11,927 nt of DNA, from positions 1-11,927 of the forward strand of contig DATKQI010000373.1 of NCBI GenBank assembly GCA_035532755.1, written 5' to 3'. Every line of letters begins with the position of its first letter. Position 1 is the first letter of the stretch. The notes beneath the pieces were generated by a model. The model was given only the letters and a program-made list of their open reading frames with translations. It ran no database searches and was not told the DNA's origin. This DNA is from DATKQI01 sp035532755. GTDB taxonomy: Bacteria > Pseudomonadota > Alphaproteobacteria > Acetobacterales > Acetobacteraceae. Below, in pieces: positions 1 to 5,769 of the stretch. The position numbers and the translations under genes were made by a program.

Positions 1-596
1 CGCAGCCCGTTCATCGCGGCCCCCACCGCCATGCCGGTGAACCCGTGCTCCGTGATCGGCGTGTCGATGATGCGCTTCGGACCGAACTCGTCCAGCAGCC
101 CCTGGCTGATCTTGTAGGCGCCCTGGTACTGCGCCACCTCCTCGCCGAGCAGGAATACCCGATCGTCGGCGCGCAATTCGGCCGCCATGGCGTCGCGCAG
201 CGCCTCGCGCACGGTGATCGGCCTGGTCGCGCCCCAATCCTTCTCGGGCGCGGCCGCCGGCGCGGCAGGCGCGGCCGCGGCCTTCGCCGGCGCCGGTTTC
301 GCCTCCGGCGCCTTGGCTTCGGGCACCTTCGGCGGGGACGGGTCGGCGGACGTGCCATTCGCACCCAGCTCCGCGATCGGGGTGTTCACGGCCACGCCCT
401 CGGTGCCTTCCGGCACCAGGATGCGCGCCAGCTTGCCCTCGTCCACCGCTTCGACCTCCATGGTCGCCTTGTCGGTCTCGATCTCGGCGATCACGTCGCC
501 GGCGCGGACATCCTCGCCTTCCTTCTTCAGCCAGCGGGCGAGCTTGCCCTCCGTCATGGTCGGCGAGAGCGCGGGCATCAGGATCTGGGTCGGCAT
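1..596 (-). CDS. pdhB: Pyruvate dehydrogenase E1 component, beta subunit, with N-terminal lipoyl domain (3' end outside window)
   Basis: With the alpha subunit this forms the E1 part of the pyruvate dehydrogenase complex, which decarboxylates pyruvate and reductively acetylates lipoyl groups on the way to acetyl-CoA. The visible 198 residues begin at an ATG at 594-596. Residues 1-78 are a biotinyl/lipoyl domain with the lipoylation motif ETDKATMEVEA, lipoyl lysine K43. An Ala/Pro/Lys linker follows (about 81-119), then the start of the E1 beta pyrimidine-binding domain from about residue 125, including GEEVAQYQGAYK and DTPITEHGFTG. A lipoyl domain fused to E1 beta is known from alphaproteobacteria such as Zymomonas and Sinorhizobium. 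The start lies 3 bases after the pdhA stop and has a good ribosome binding site inside the end of pdhA, so the two genes are an operon and probably translationally coupled. The C-terminal half is beyond the left edge. Confidence 0.96.
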   Translation of the reverse strand, partial: MPTQILMPALSPTMTEGKLARWLKKEGEDVRAGDVIAEIETDKATMEVEAVDEGKLARILVPEGTEGVAVNTPIAELGANGTSADPSPPKVPEAKAPEAKPAPAKAAAAPAAPAAAPEKDWGATRPITVREALRDAMAAELRADDRVFLLGEEVAQYQGAYKISQGLLDEFGPKRIIDTPITEHGFTGMAVGAAMNGL

Positions 597-599
597 CGC

Positions 600-1610
600 T
601 CAGGCCTCCAACAGCACGTCTGTCCAGAGCTCGGACGCATCGGGTTCAGGGCTGGTCTGCGCGAAATCCGCCGCTTCCTGAACGCGCGCCTTCACCCCGT
701 CGTCGATCTTCTTCAATTCGTCCTCGCCCACGCCCATCTGGTCCAGCATCGCCCGCGCGCCCTCGATGCAATCATGTTCGGAGCGCATGCGCTGCACCTC
801 CTCGCGGGTGCGGTACTTCGCGGGGTCGGACATCGAATGGCCGCGATAGCGATAGGTCTTCACCTCCAGCAGGAACGGCCCCTTGCCCGCCCGGCAATGC
901 GCCACCGCCTGCTCCGCCGCCTCCTTCACCGCCACCACGTTCATCCCGTCCACCTGCAGCCCCGGCATGCCCCACGGCGCGCCGTTCTTCGACAGATCGC
1001 GGGAGGCCGAGGCGCGCTCGACTGAGGTGCCCATGCCGTAGCGGTTGTTCTCGATCACGAACACCGCCGGCAGCTTCATCAGCACGGCCAGATTGAAGCT
1101 TTCGAACACCTGCCCCTGGCTCGAAGCACCCTCGCCGAAATAGGTCAGGCAGACGCGGTCGTTGCCGCGGTACCAGTTGCTGAAGGCAAGCCCGGTGCCG
1201 AGGCTGACCTGCGCGCCGACGATGCCGTGCCCACCGAAGAAATTCTTCTCCTTGCTGAACATGTGCATCGACCCGCCTTTGCCGCGCGAATAGCCGGTGG
1301 CGCGCCCGGTCAGCTCCGCCATCACCCCCTTCGGGTCCATGCCGGTGGCCAGCATGTGGCCATGGTCGCGATAGCTGGTGATGACCTGATCGCCCTCGCC
1401 GATGGCGGCCTGCATGCCCACCACCACCGCTTCCTGGCCGATATACAGATGGCAGAACCCGCCGATCAGCCCCATGCCGTACAGCTGCCCCGCCTTCTCC
1501 TCGAAGCGGCGGATCAGCATCATGTCCTGATAGGCTTTGAGCAGCTGCTCCTGCGTCATCGCAAGCTCGCGGCTTTTGCCGCGCTTGCGGGTTTCCACTG
1601 CCTGCGCCAT
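600..1610 (-). CDS. pdhA: Pyruvate dehydrogenase E1 component, alpha subunit
   Basis: Thiamine-diphosphate-binding subunit of the pyruvate dehydrogenase E1 heterotetramer. The 336-residue product covers the whole E1 alpha fold. The ThDP/Mg motif runs from GEG (159-161) to the ENN ending at N189; the first acidic residue is Glu rather than the more common Asp (GDG). RDHGHMLATG (81-90), the GYSRGKGGSMH segment and the C-terminal loop YRGHSMSDP (255-263) are family hallmarks; in mitochondrial enzymes that loop carries regulatory serines. I chose the ATG at 1608-1610 because GGAG sits 6 bases upstream. A TTG in the same frame at 1650-1652 would add 14 residues but has no better support. The stop is 3 bases before pdhB. 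The 250-base upstream gap, with a 9-base direct repeat, is the likely promoter region. Confidence 0.97.
   Translation of the reverse strand: MAQAVETRKRGKSRELAMTQEQLLKAYQDMMLIRRFEEKAGQLYGMGLIGGFCHLYIGQEAVVVGMQAAIGEGDQVITSYRDHGHMLATGMDPKGVMAELTGRATGYSRGKGGSMHMFSKEKNFFGGHGIVGAQVSLGTGLAFSNWYRGNDRVCLTYFGEGASSQGQVFESFNLAVLMKLPAVFVIENNRYGMGTSVERASASRDLSKNGAPWGMPGLQVDGMNVVAVKEAAEQAVAHCRAGKGPFLLEVKTYRYRGHSMSDPAKYRTREEVQRMRSEHDCIEGARAMLDQMGVGEDELKKIDDGVKARVQEAADFAQTSPEPDASELWTDVLLEA
605..609 (-). promoter_or_regulatory. Ribosome binding site for pdhB
   Basis: GGAGG on the minus strand lies 8 bases before the pdhB ATG (594-596) and inside the last codons of pdhA. It fixes the pdhB start and supports coupled translation of the two E1 subunits. 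Confidence 0.75.
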
Positions 1611-1616
1611 CGCATG

Positions 1617-1620
1617 CTCC
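1617..1620 (-). promoter_or_regulatory. Ribosome binding site deciding the pdhA start
   Basis: GGAG on the minus strand, 6 bases before the ATG at 1608-1610. It favours this ATG over the upstream TTG at 1650-1652. Confidence 0.65.
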
Positions 1621-1722
1621 GGGTTGATTGAAGGCCGCGCCTCGATGGGCAAGACCTACTGCCTTACGCCAAACGCGGCAAGCGCAAGCCGAAGAAAACG
1701 CTTATTGTGCAATGCAATAGCA

Positions 1723-1746
1723 TCGGTTAACCAGATTTCGGTTAAC
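1723..1746. repeat. Direct repeat TCGGTTAAC x2 upstream of pdhA, possible operator
   Basis: TCGGTTAAC occurs at 1723-1731 and again at 1738-1746, a 15-base period with a 6-base AT-rich spacer. The core GTTAAC is itself a palindrome, and the first copy extends to GGTTAACC. The pair lies about 113-136 bases before the pdhA start in an AT-richer patch of otherwise GC-rich DNA, where a promoter and its regulator site would be expected. No regulator can be named from sequence alone. The spacing does not fit CtrA (TTAA-N7-TTAA). Confidence 0.4.
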
Positions 1747-1793
1747 TCACTGCCTCGCACCTGCTCCGCCCTTCGGTCATGCCGATGGATTGC

Positions 1794-1814
1794 GTCCGGC
1801 ACGCAGAGCCGGAC
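1794..1814. terminator. Candidate hairpin downstream of ftsB
   Basis: GTCCGGC (1794-1800) and GCCGGAC (1808-1814) form a perfect 7-bp stem with a 7-base loop, 47 bases beyond the ftsB stop. No T-run follows on the minus strand, so it is at most a weak or factor-assisted terminator, or a 3'-end processing structure. Confidence 0.35.
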
Positions 1815-1860
1815 AGATTGTTTCCCGCCAACGCCGATTTTCGCAGCGGAGTTTCCGGGG

Positions 1861-2223
1861 CTACGGCGCCTTTGGCGCCGTGGGGAGCGGCACCACCAGA
1901 TCGCCCGGCGCCACGAGGTTCAACATCGCCCGCGCCCGCCCATCCAGCGCATCCAGTTCCAGGCTGCGGTCGCGCAGTCCGTCGACGCGATGCTCCCAGC
2001 CCCGCAGATCGGATTGCGCCTTCTTCAGATCGATCCTGGCCACGTTCAATTCCTGTCGCCGCTTCGCCTGCGCCAGCAATCCGCGGTCGCCATGCGTCGC
2101 GTTCCAGGCGAAATAGGCGACGAGGCTGAGGAAAATCAGCGGCGGCACCACCGCGCGCCCGCGGCGCTTGAAAGCTTGCCCGATCGACATCCGGCCATCC
2201 CGAACCATTTTCCCCGCCATCAT
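1861..2223 (-). CDS. ftsB: FtsB/DivIC-type septum formation initiator protein
   Basis: Small bitopic membrane protein of the divisome. Family members bridge FtsQ and FtsL and help trigger septal peptidoglycan synthesis. The 120-residue product has a short basic N-terminus, one transmembrane segment at about 24-42, then a charged heptad-rich stretch (about 48-95) expected to form a coiled coil, and the typical end LNLVAPGDLVV. A divIC gene between eno and pdhA is a standard alphaproteobacterial arrangement, which strengthens the call. Start choice is uncertain: two adjacent ATGs at 2218-2223 follow AAAGGG at short spacing, while the ATG at 2188-2190, giving 109 residues, has GGGA 7 bases upstream. 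The protein lacks enzyme motifs, so the call rests on topology, C-terminal motif and neighbours. Confidence 0.85.
   Translation of the reverse strand: MMAGKMVRDGRMSIGQAFKRRGRAVVPPLIFLSLVAYFAWNATHGDRGLLAQAKRRQELNVARIDLKKAQSDLRGWEHRVDGLRDRSLELDALDGRARAMLNLVAPGDLVVPLPTAPKAP
1863..1881. repeat. Perfect 8-bp inverted repeat at the ftsB 3' end
   Basis: ACGGCGCC, TTT, GGCGCCGT: an 8-bp GC-rich stem with a 3-base loop that covers the last codons and touches the stop codon of ftsB. No T-run follows on either strand. It could be a terminator lacking its U-tract, an RNA 3'-end stabiliser, or chance in GC-rich DNA. Confidence 0.4.
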
Positions 2224-2338
2224 GCCCTTTCGCCATCGCGTCGGGCAAGAAAGCTGGTCACAACGCCCTGAAATTGCCCCGGTATCGCCATGATCGACTT
2301 GCTATGTACTCACCGACGGCACAAGCGCCGCCAGAACT

Positions 2339-2342
2339 GGAG
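2339..2342 (+). promoter_or_regulatory. Ribosome binding site deciding the start of the small secreted protein gene
   Basis: GGAG lies 7 bases before the ATG at 2350 and 4 bases before the adjacent ATG at 2347. It rules out the far upstream ATG at 2290, which would bury the signal peptide. Confidence 0.6.
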
Positions 2343-2349
2343 CAAGATG

Positions 2350-2652
2350 ATGCGCGTTTCCTCGATCCTCATCGCCGCCGCCGTTGCCGTCGCGGCGGGC
2401 GCGATCAGCGTCCCGGCCCGGGCCGATTGGGGTCATGGCGACTGGCATCACGGCTGGCATGGTGGCGAATGGCACCATCCGGGGCCCTGGGGTTGGCGCG
2501 GTGGCGTGTATGTCTCCCCGCCCCCGGTCTATTATGCGCCGCCCCCGCCCGTGTATTACGCGCCGCCGCCGCAGGTTTACTACGCCCCGCCGCCGCCGGT
2601 GTATTACGCGCAGCCCGGCCTGTCTCTCGGGATCACCATCCCGCTGCATTGA
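2350..2652 (+). CDS. Small secreted His/Trp-rich protein with VYYAPPP repeats, function unknown
   Basis: No function is assigned. The 100-residue product starts with a Sec-type signal peptide: MR, a hydrophobic core of Val, Ile and Ala, and a likely cleavage site after ARA near residue 26. The mature part opens with a His/Trp/Gly-rich segment (about 27-50; motifs GHGDWHHGWH and GEWHHPGPW), followed by four tandem 8-residue repeats of the type PPPVYYAP (about 57-88), and ends in GLSLGITIPLH. Similar short signal-peptide proteins with Tyr/Pro repeats are common in proteobacteria and usually annotated as hypothetical. The His cluster could bind metal and the Tyr/Pro repeats suggest an extended surface or periplasmic protein; both are inference. 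ATG 2347 is an equally possible start. The gene lies between ftsB and eno on the opposite strand and converges on eno. Confidence 0.8.
   Translation: MRVSSILIAAAVAVAAGAISVPARADWGHGDWHHGWHGGEWHHPGPWGWRGGVYVSPPPVYYAPPPPVYYAPPPQVYYAPPPPVYYAQPGLSLGITIPLH
2518..2613 (+). repeat. Four 24-base in-frame tandem repeats encoding (PPPVYYAP)n
   Basis: Units lie at 2518-2541, 2542-2565, 2566-2589 and 2590-2613. The protein repeat is nearly exact (one P-to-Q change in unit 3, and the last residue of unit 4 is Q), whereas the DNA differs mostly at third codon positions. That pattern suggests selection to keep the peptide repeat rather than a recent slippage event. Confidence 0.85.
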
Positions 2653-2660
2653 CGCAGCGG

Positions 2661-2696
2661 CGCTGACGACAGGGCGTGGCCGGCCTGCGCTCAGCG
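2661..2696. terminator. Candidate bidirectional hairpin between convergent genes
   Basis: CGCTGA (2661-2666) pairs with TCAGCG (2691-2696), then a 3x3 internal loop, then CAGG (2670-2673) with CCTG (2684-2687), closing a 10-base loop. It fills the 38-base gap between the small secreted protein gene and eno and reaches over the eno stop codon. There is no T-run, so the call is tentative. Confidence 0.3.
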
Positions 2697-3968
2697 GCGC
2701 AGGATCGTCCGCCCCGCGTAGCGGGCTGATGACCCCAGCGCGGCTTCGATTCGCATAAGCTGGTTGTATTTCGCGCTGCGGTCGCTGCGCGCAAGGCTGC
2801 CGGTCTTGATCTGCCCGCAGTTCGTGGCCACCGCCAGATCGGCGATCGTCGCATCGTCGGTCTCGCCCGACCGGTGGCTGACGATGTTGGCGAACCCGGC
2901 CCGATGGGCGATCTCCATGGTCTCCAGCGTCTCGGACAGAGTGCCGATCTGATTCAGCTTCACCAGGATCGCGTTCGCCGCCCCCGCCTCGATGCCGCGT
3001 CGCAGCCGCTCGGGGTTGGTCACGAACAGATCGTCACCGACCAGTTGCACCTTCCCGCCCAGCCGCCCGGTCAGCAGCTTCCACCCTTCCCAATCGTCCT
3101 CCGAACAGCCGTCCTCGATGGAGGCGATCGGGTAGCGCGCCGCGAGGTCTTCCAGATAGGCCACCATGCCGGCGGCATCGAACTTCTTCCCCTCGCCCGC
3201 CATGTCGTACACGCCGCCCTCGAAGAATTCGGTCGCCGCGCAATCCAGCGCCAGCATCACGTCCTCGCCGGGGCGATAGCCGGCCTTCTCGCAGGCGCGG
3301 CTGATGAAGCCCAGAGCCTCGTCGGCCGATTTCAGGTTGGGCGCGAAGCCGCCCTCGTCGCCCACATTGGTGTTGTGCCCGGCCTCATGCAGCGCCTTCT
3401 TCAGGCTGGCGAAAATCTCCGCCCCCATCCGCACCGCCTCGGCCAGCGTGCCGGCCGCCACCGGCTGGATCATGAATTCCTGGATGTCGATCGGATTGTC
3501 GGCATGCTGGCCGCCGTTCACGATGTTCATCATCGGCACCGGCAGCGTGCGCGCGTGCGTTCCGCCGATGTAGCGGTACAGCGGCACGCCCAGCTCGGCG
3601 GCCGCCGCCTTGGCGACCGCGAGCGAGACGCCCAGCATCGCGTTCGCCCCCAGACGGGACTTGTTCGCCGTGCCGTCCAGATCGATCAGGATCGCGTCGA
3701 TCCGCTCCTGCTCCGTCGGGTCCATCCCGCCGATCGCATCGAAGATTTCGCCCTCGACGTTCCCGACCGCCTTCTGCACGCCCTTGCCGCCATAGCGCGC
3801 CTTGTCCCCGTCGCGCAGTTCCACCGCCTCGTGCGCGCCCGTGGAGGCGCCGGAAGGGATGCCGGCGCGGCCCACCGCCCCGCTGTCCAGCACCACATCG
3901 ACCTCGATCGTCGGGTTCCCGCGGCTGTCCAGGATTTCGCGGGCAATGATATCGGCGATGGCGGCCAT
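2691..3968 (-). CDS. eno: Enolase (phosphopyruvate hydratase)
   Basis: Cytoplasmic glycolytic enzyme that interconverts 2-phosphoglycerate and phosphoenolpyruvate; in many bacteria it also sits in the RNA degradosome. The 425-residue length is normal. Key residues are all present: the mobile loop SGASTG (39-44), H155 in NGGQHADN, catalytic E205 in GDEGGFAPN, Mg ligands D242, E285 (SIEDG) and D312 (VGDDL), catalytic base K337 (ILVKLNQIGT), the substrate loop SHRSGETDD (364-372) and K388 (QIKTGS). The ATG at 3966-3968 has AGGAG 8 bases upstream. The upstream neighbour is upp on the same strand with a 70-base gap. Its product phosphoenolpyruvate is a KdsA substrate, and in many relatives eno follows kdsA directly, which is not the case here. 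Confidence 0.98.
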   Translation of the reverse strand: MAAIADIIAREILDSRGNPTIEVDVVLDSGAVGRAGIPSGASTGAHEAVELRDGDKARYGGKGVQKAVGNVEGEIFDAIGGMDPTEQERIDAILIDLDGTANKSRLGANAMLGVSLAVAKAAAAELGVPLYRYIGGTHARTLPVPMMNIVNGGQHADNPIDIQEFMIQPVAAGTLAEAVRMGAEIFASLKKALHEAGHNTNVGDEGGFAPNLKSADEALGFISRACEKAGYRPGEDVMLALDCAATEFFEGGVYDMAGEGKKFDAAGMVAYLEDLAARYPIASIEDGCSEDDWEGWKLLTGRLGGKVQLVGDDLFVTNPERLRRGIEAGAANAILVKLNQIGTLSETLETMEIAHRAGFANIVSHRSGETDDATIADLAVATNCGQIKTGSLARSDRSAKYNQLMRIEAALGSSARYAGRTILRR

Positions 3969-3976
3969 GGCGTGCT

Positions 3977-3981
3977 CTCCT
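3977..3981 (-). promoter_or_regulatory. Ribosome binding site for eno
   Basis: AGGAG on the minus strand, 8 bases before the eno ATG. It is one of the clearest Shine-Dalgarno sequences in the window, in keeping with a highly expressed gene. Confidence 0.7.
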
Positions 3982-4037
3982 GTGCGTCCCGCCTGCCCGG
4001 ATAAAGCCGGCCAGAAGGTCGCGCAAGGCGGTGCCAG

Positions 4038-4676
4038 TCACTTCGTGCCGAACAGGCGATCTCCGGCATCCCCGAGCCCCGGGCGGATATAGCCGTGCGA
4101 ATCGAGCCCCCGATCCATCGCGGCGGCATAGACCGGCACATCGGGGTGCCGCGCCTGAAGCACCCCCACCCCTTCCGGCACCGTCAGCAGGCAGACGAAC
4201 CGGATCCGGGTCGCCCCGGCCTGCTTGACGCGGTCGATCGCGGCGGCGGCCGAATGGCCCGTGGCGAGCATCGGATCGACGATGATCACCAGCCGCTCCG
4301 CCACATCGTCAGGCAGCTTCAGGTAGTATTCCACCGGTTCCAGCGTGGCCGGATCGCGATAGAGCCCGATATGGCCGACGCGGGCGGAGGGTACAAGATC
4401 AAGCAGCCCGTCCAGGATGCCCGCTCCCGCGCGCAGGATGGAGACGAAGCACAGTTTCTTGCCGGCCAGCAGCGGCGCATCCATCGCCTCCAGCGGCGTG
4501 TCGATCCGCACGGTCTCCAGCGGCAGGTCCCGCATCACCTCGTAACCCATCAGCAGGCTGATCTCGCGGGCAAGCTGGCGGAACCCGGCGGTGGCAAGCT
4601 CCCGCTGCCGCAGCAGTGTCAGCTTGTGCTGGACCAGTGGATGATCGACGAGAGAGAGGTTGGGGAATCGCGCCAT
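4038..4676 (-). CDS. upp: Uracil phosphoribosyltransferase
   Basis: Pyrimidine salvage enzyme that makes UMP from uracil and PRPP in the cytoplasm. The 212-residue protein is full length and collinear with the family: N-terminal HPLVQHKLT (12-20), LRAGAGILDG (81-90), the PRPP-binding loop VDPMLATGHS (133-142) and the C-terminal uracil-binding end GYIRPGLGDAGDRLFGT (195-211). The ATG at 4674-4676 has no strong Shine-Dalgarno sequence. The gene is divergent from the alpha/beta hydrolase gene, with 50 bases between the two starts, and lies upstream of eno on the same strand, so read-through into eno is possible. upp is not part of the usual alphaproteobacterial kdsA-eno block, so its position suggests a local rearrangement. 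Confidence 0.97.
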   Translation of the reverse strand: MARFPNLSLVDHPLVQHKLTLLRQRELATAGFRQLAREISLLMGYEVMRDLPLETVRIDTPLEAMDAPLLAGKKLCFVSILRAGAGILDGLLDLVPSARVGHIGLYRDPATLEPVEYYLKLPDDVAERLVIIVDPMLATGHSAAAAIDRVKQAGATRIRFVCLLTVPEGVGVLQARHPDVPVYAAAMDRGLDSHGYIRPGLGDAGDRLFGTK

Positions 4677-4713
4677 CGCGCCACAATGCCCGCATGAAGC
4701 AGCCGCGCGCCAG

Positions 4714-4719
4714 AGGGAG
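4714..4719 (+). promoter_or_regulatory. Ribosome binding site deciding the alpha/beta hydrolase start
   Basis: AGGGAG, 7 bases before the ATG at 4727. It supports this start over the in-frame ATG at 4694 and over longer versions that would overlap upp. Confidence 0.65.
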
Positions 4720-4726
4720 CAGCCAG

Positions 4727-5557
4727 ATGCACATCCATACGGTCACAGGCGGCGCGGGGCTGCGGCTGCACGTGCGGGAATGGGGGCCGGCGCATGGCAC
4801 CCCCATCCTGCTGCTGCACGGCTGGTCGCAAAGCCATCAATGCTGGATGCGGCAATACGACAGCGGCCTCGCGGATGAATTCCGCCTGGTCGCACCGGAC
4901 CTGCGCGGCCATGGCATGTCGGACGCGCCACCCGATCCCGCCCAGTACCAGAACGGCGACCTGTGGGCGGACGATGTCGCCGCGATCATCGCCGCCCTGA
5001 ACCTCGACCGGCCGATCCTGGCCGGCTGGTCTTATGGCGGGCTCGTGATCGGCGACTATCTGCGCCGCCACGGCGCCACCGGCCTTGGCGGGATCGCCTT
5101 CATTGGCGCGCTGACCGCGATGGCGCCGGCGCTGGTGGGCCGGTTCATCGGGCCCGGCTTCTCGCAGCACGCCCCCAAGGCGATGAAGCCCGACCTGCCC
5201 ACGGCGATCGAAGGCGTGCGCGCCTTCCTGCGCGCCTGCTTCGCCCATCCCGTTCCGCCCGACGTGTTCGAACAGGCATTGGCCTGGAACATGGTTGTCC
5301 AGCCACTGGTGCGCCGGGCGCTCGCCCAGCGTGAGGTGGATTTCACCCCTCTGCTGCGGAACGTCGGCCGGCCCATGCTGGTGGTTCAGGGCCGGGCCGA
5401 TACCGTGGTGCTGCCAGCCATGGCCAAGCATATCCTGGCCGAGTGCCCGGCTGCCGAAGCGGCTTTCTACGACACTTGCGGCCACGCCCCCTTCCTGGAG
5501 GAACCGGACCGCTTCAACGCCGATCTAACCGCCTTCGCCCGCCGCGCGCGGGGCTGA
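4727..5557 (+). CDS. Alpha/beta hydrolase fold protein
   Basis: Predicted cytoplasmic hydrolase or haloperoxidase-like enzyme; the substrate cannot be read from the sequence. The 276-residue product is typical for a single-domain alpha/beta hydrolase. It has the oxyanion-hole motif HGWSQ (31-35), the strand-turn motif APDLRGHGMSD (56-66), the nucleophile elbow GWSYGG with S102, the acid D225 in QGRADTVV, and the general base H253 in CGHAPFLEEP. The triad is therefore complete and the enzyme is probably active. A cap region lies between residues about 125 and 205. There is no signal peptide. The gene is divergent from upp and followed, after 212 bases, by the helicase gene on the same strand. 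Esterase, lactonase and non-haem chloroperoxidase-like functions are all compatible. Confidence 0.9.
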   Translation: MHIHTVTGGAGLRLHVREWGPAHGTPILLLHGWSQSHQCWMRQYDSGLADEFRLVAPDLRGHGMSDAPPDPAQYQNGDLWADDVAAIIAALNLDRPILAGWSYGGLVIGDYLRRHGATGLGGIAFIGALTAMAPALVGRFIGPGFSQHAPKAMKPDLPTAIEGVRAFLRACFAHPVPPDVFEQALAWNMVVQPLVRRALAQREVDFTPLLRNVGRPMLVVQGRADTVVLPAMAKHILAECPAAEAAFYDTCGHAPFLEEPDRFNADLTAFARRARG

Positions 5558-5730
5558 GATGCGACAGAATCATTGACCCGGAGGCGCGGATATGGTTCAA
5601 CCCGCCCGTCAGATTCTCGCGAAGGCGCGATCGGCGGCCTTTTCTGCGCATATCGGCAGGTTGGCTGCATTCTCGAGGCAATCTCTCGCAACTCGTTTGC
5701 CCCAGCGTCGCGCTTGGTGAGCGGACACAA

Positions 5731-5754
5731 ACGCCATCCATATACGGATGGCGT
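5731..5754 (+). promoter_or_regulatory. Hairpin directly upstream of the helicase ribosome binding site
   Basis: ACGCCATCC (5731-5739) and GGATGGCGT (5746-5754) form a perfect 9-bp stem with the 6-base loop ATATAC. The structure ends 2 bases before the AGGA ribosome binding site and 15 bases before the TTG start, and a T6 run lies between the ribosome binding site and the start. It could act as a 5'-UTR regulatory hairpin, a stabiliser, or (read as DNA) a dyad operator. The T-run does not abut the stem, so it is not a standard intrinsic terminator. Confidence 0.5.
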
Positions 5755-5756
5755 AT

Positions 5757-5760
5757 AGGA
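5757..5760 (+). promoter_or_regulatory. Ribosome binding site for the helicase TTG start
   Basis: AGGA followed by a 9-base spacer TTTTTTCAC and then TTG at 5770. It supports the non-ATG start, as no in-frame ATG or GTG lies at a suitable place. Confidence 0.55.
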
Positions 5761-5769
5761 TTTTTTCAC

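Larger units (their letters stand above)
1611..1860. other. Intergenic region between ftsB and pdhA
   Basis: These 250 bases hold no convincing gene. Going down the minus strand from ftsB, they contain a 7-bp hairpin (1794-1814), the TCGGTTAAC direct repeat (1723-1746), and an AT-richer stretch at about 1690-1745 that probably carries the pdhA promoter. I could not assign -35 and -10 boxes with confidence. The pdhA ribosome binding site is at 1617-1620. Confidence 0.6.
5558..5769 (+). other. Leader region of the DEAD-box helicase gene
   Basis: These 212 bases contain no convincing gene. A short TTG-initiated frame at 5573-5758 lacks any family feature and I treat it as chance. A 5-bp stem (5617-5630) and a stronger 9-bp hairpin (5731-5754) are present, followed by a six-T run (5761-5766). 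No clear sigma-70 boxes were found at proper spacing. Confidence 0.5.

Noticed and set aside
237..360. Possible frameshift or foreign segment because of strong GC repeats in pdhB
   Set aside because: The segment translates in frame as the Ala/Pro/Lys hinge between the lipoyl and E1 domains, which explains the composition.
1727..1745. CtrA binding site (TTAA-N7-TTAA) upstream of pdhA
   Set aside because: The two TTAA cores are 11 bases apart rather than 7, so the canonical spacing is not met.
2290..2349. Longer N-terminus for the small secreted protein from the ATG at 2290
   Set aside because: It would put about 20 Arg/Lys/His-rich residues in front of a good signal peptide; the ribosome binding site at 2339-2342 points to 2347 or 2350.
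2874..4004. Plus-strand open frame opposite eno
   Set aside because: Antisense shadow of a fully conserved enolase; no ribosome binding site or domain.
5573..5758. Leader peptide gene of 61 codons upstream of the helicase
   Set aside because: It starts with TTG, has no recognisable features, and the hairpin and ribosome binding site of the helicase overlap its end. A regulatory upstream frame cannot be fully excluded.
5731..5766. Intrinsic terminator of the alpha/beta hydrolase gene
   Set aside because: The T-run begins 6 bases after the stem instead of directly, and the structure is about 175 bases past the hydrolase stop and adjacent to the helicase start. An attenuator remains possible.
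5757..5769. FourU-type RNA thermometer formed by AGGA and the T6 run
   Set aside because: The T-run is directly next to AGGA, leaving no loop for them to pair with each other.
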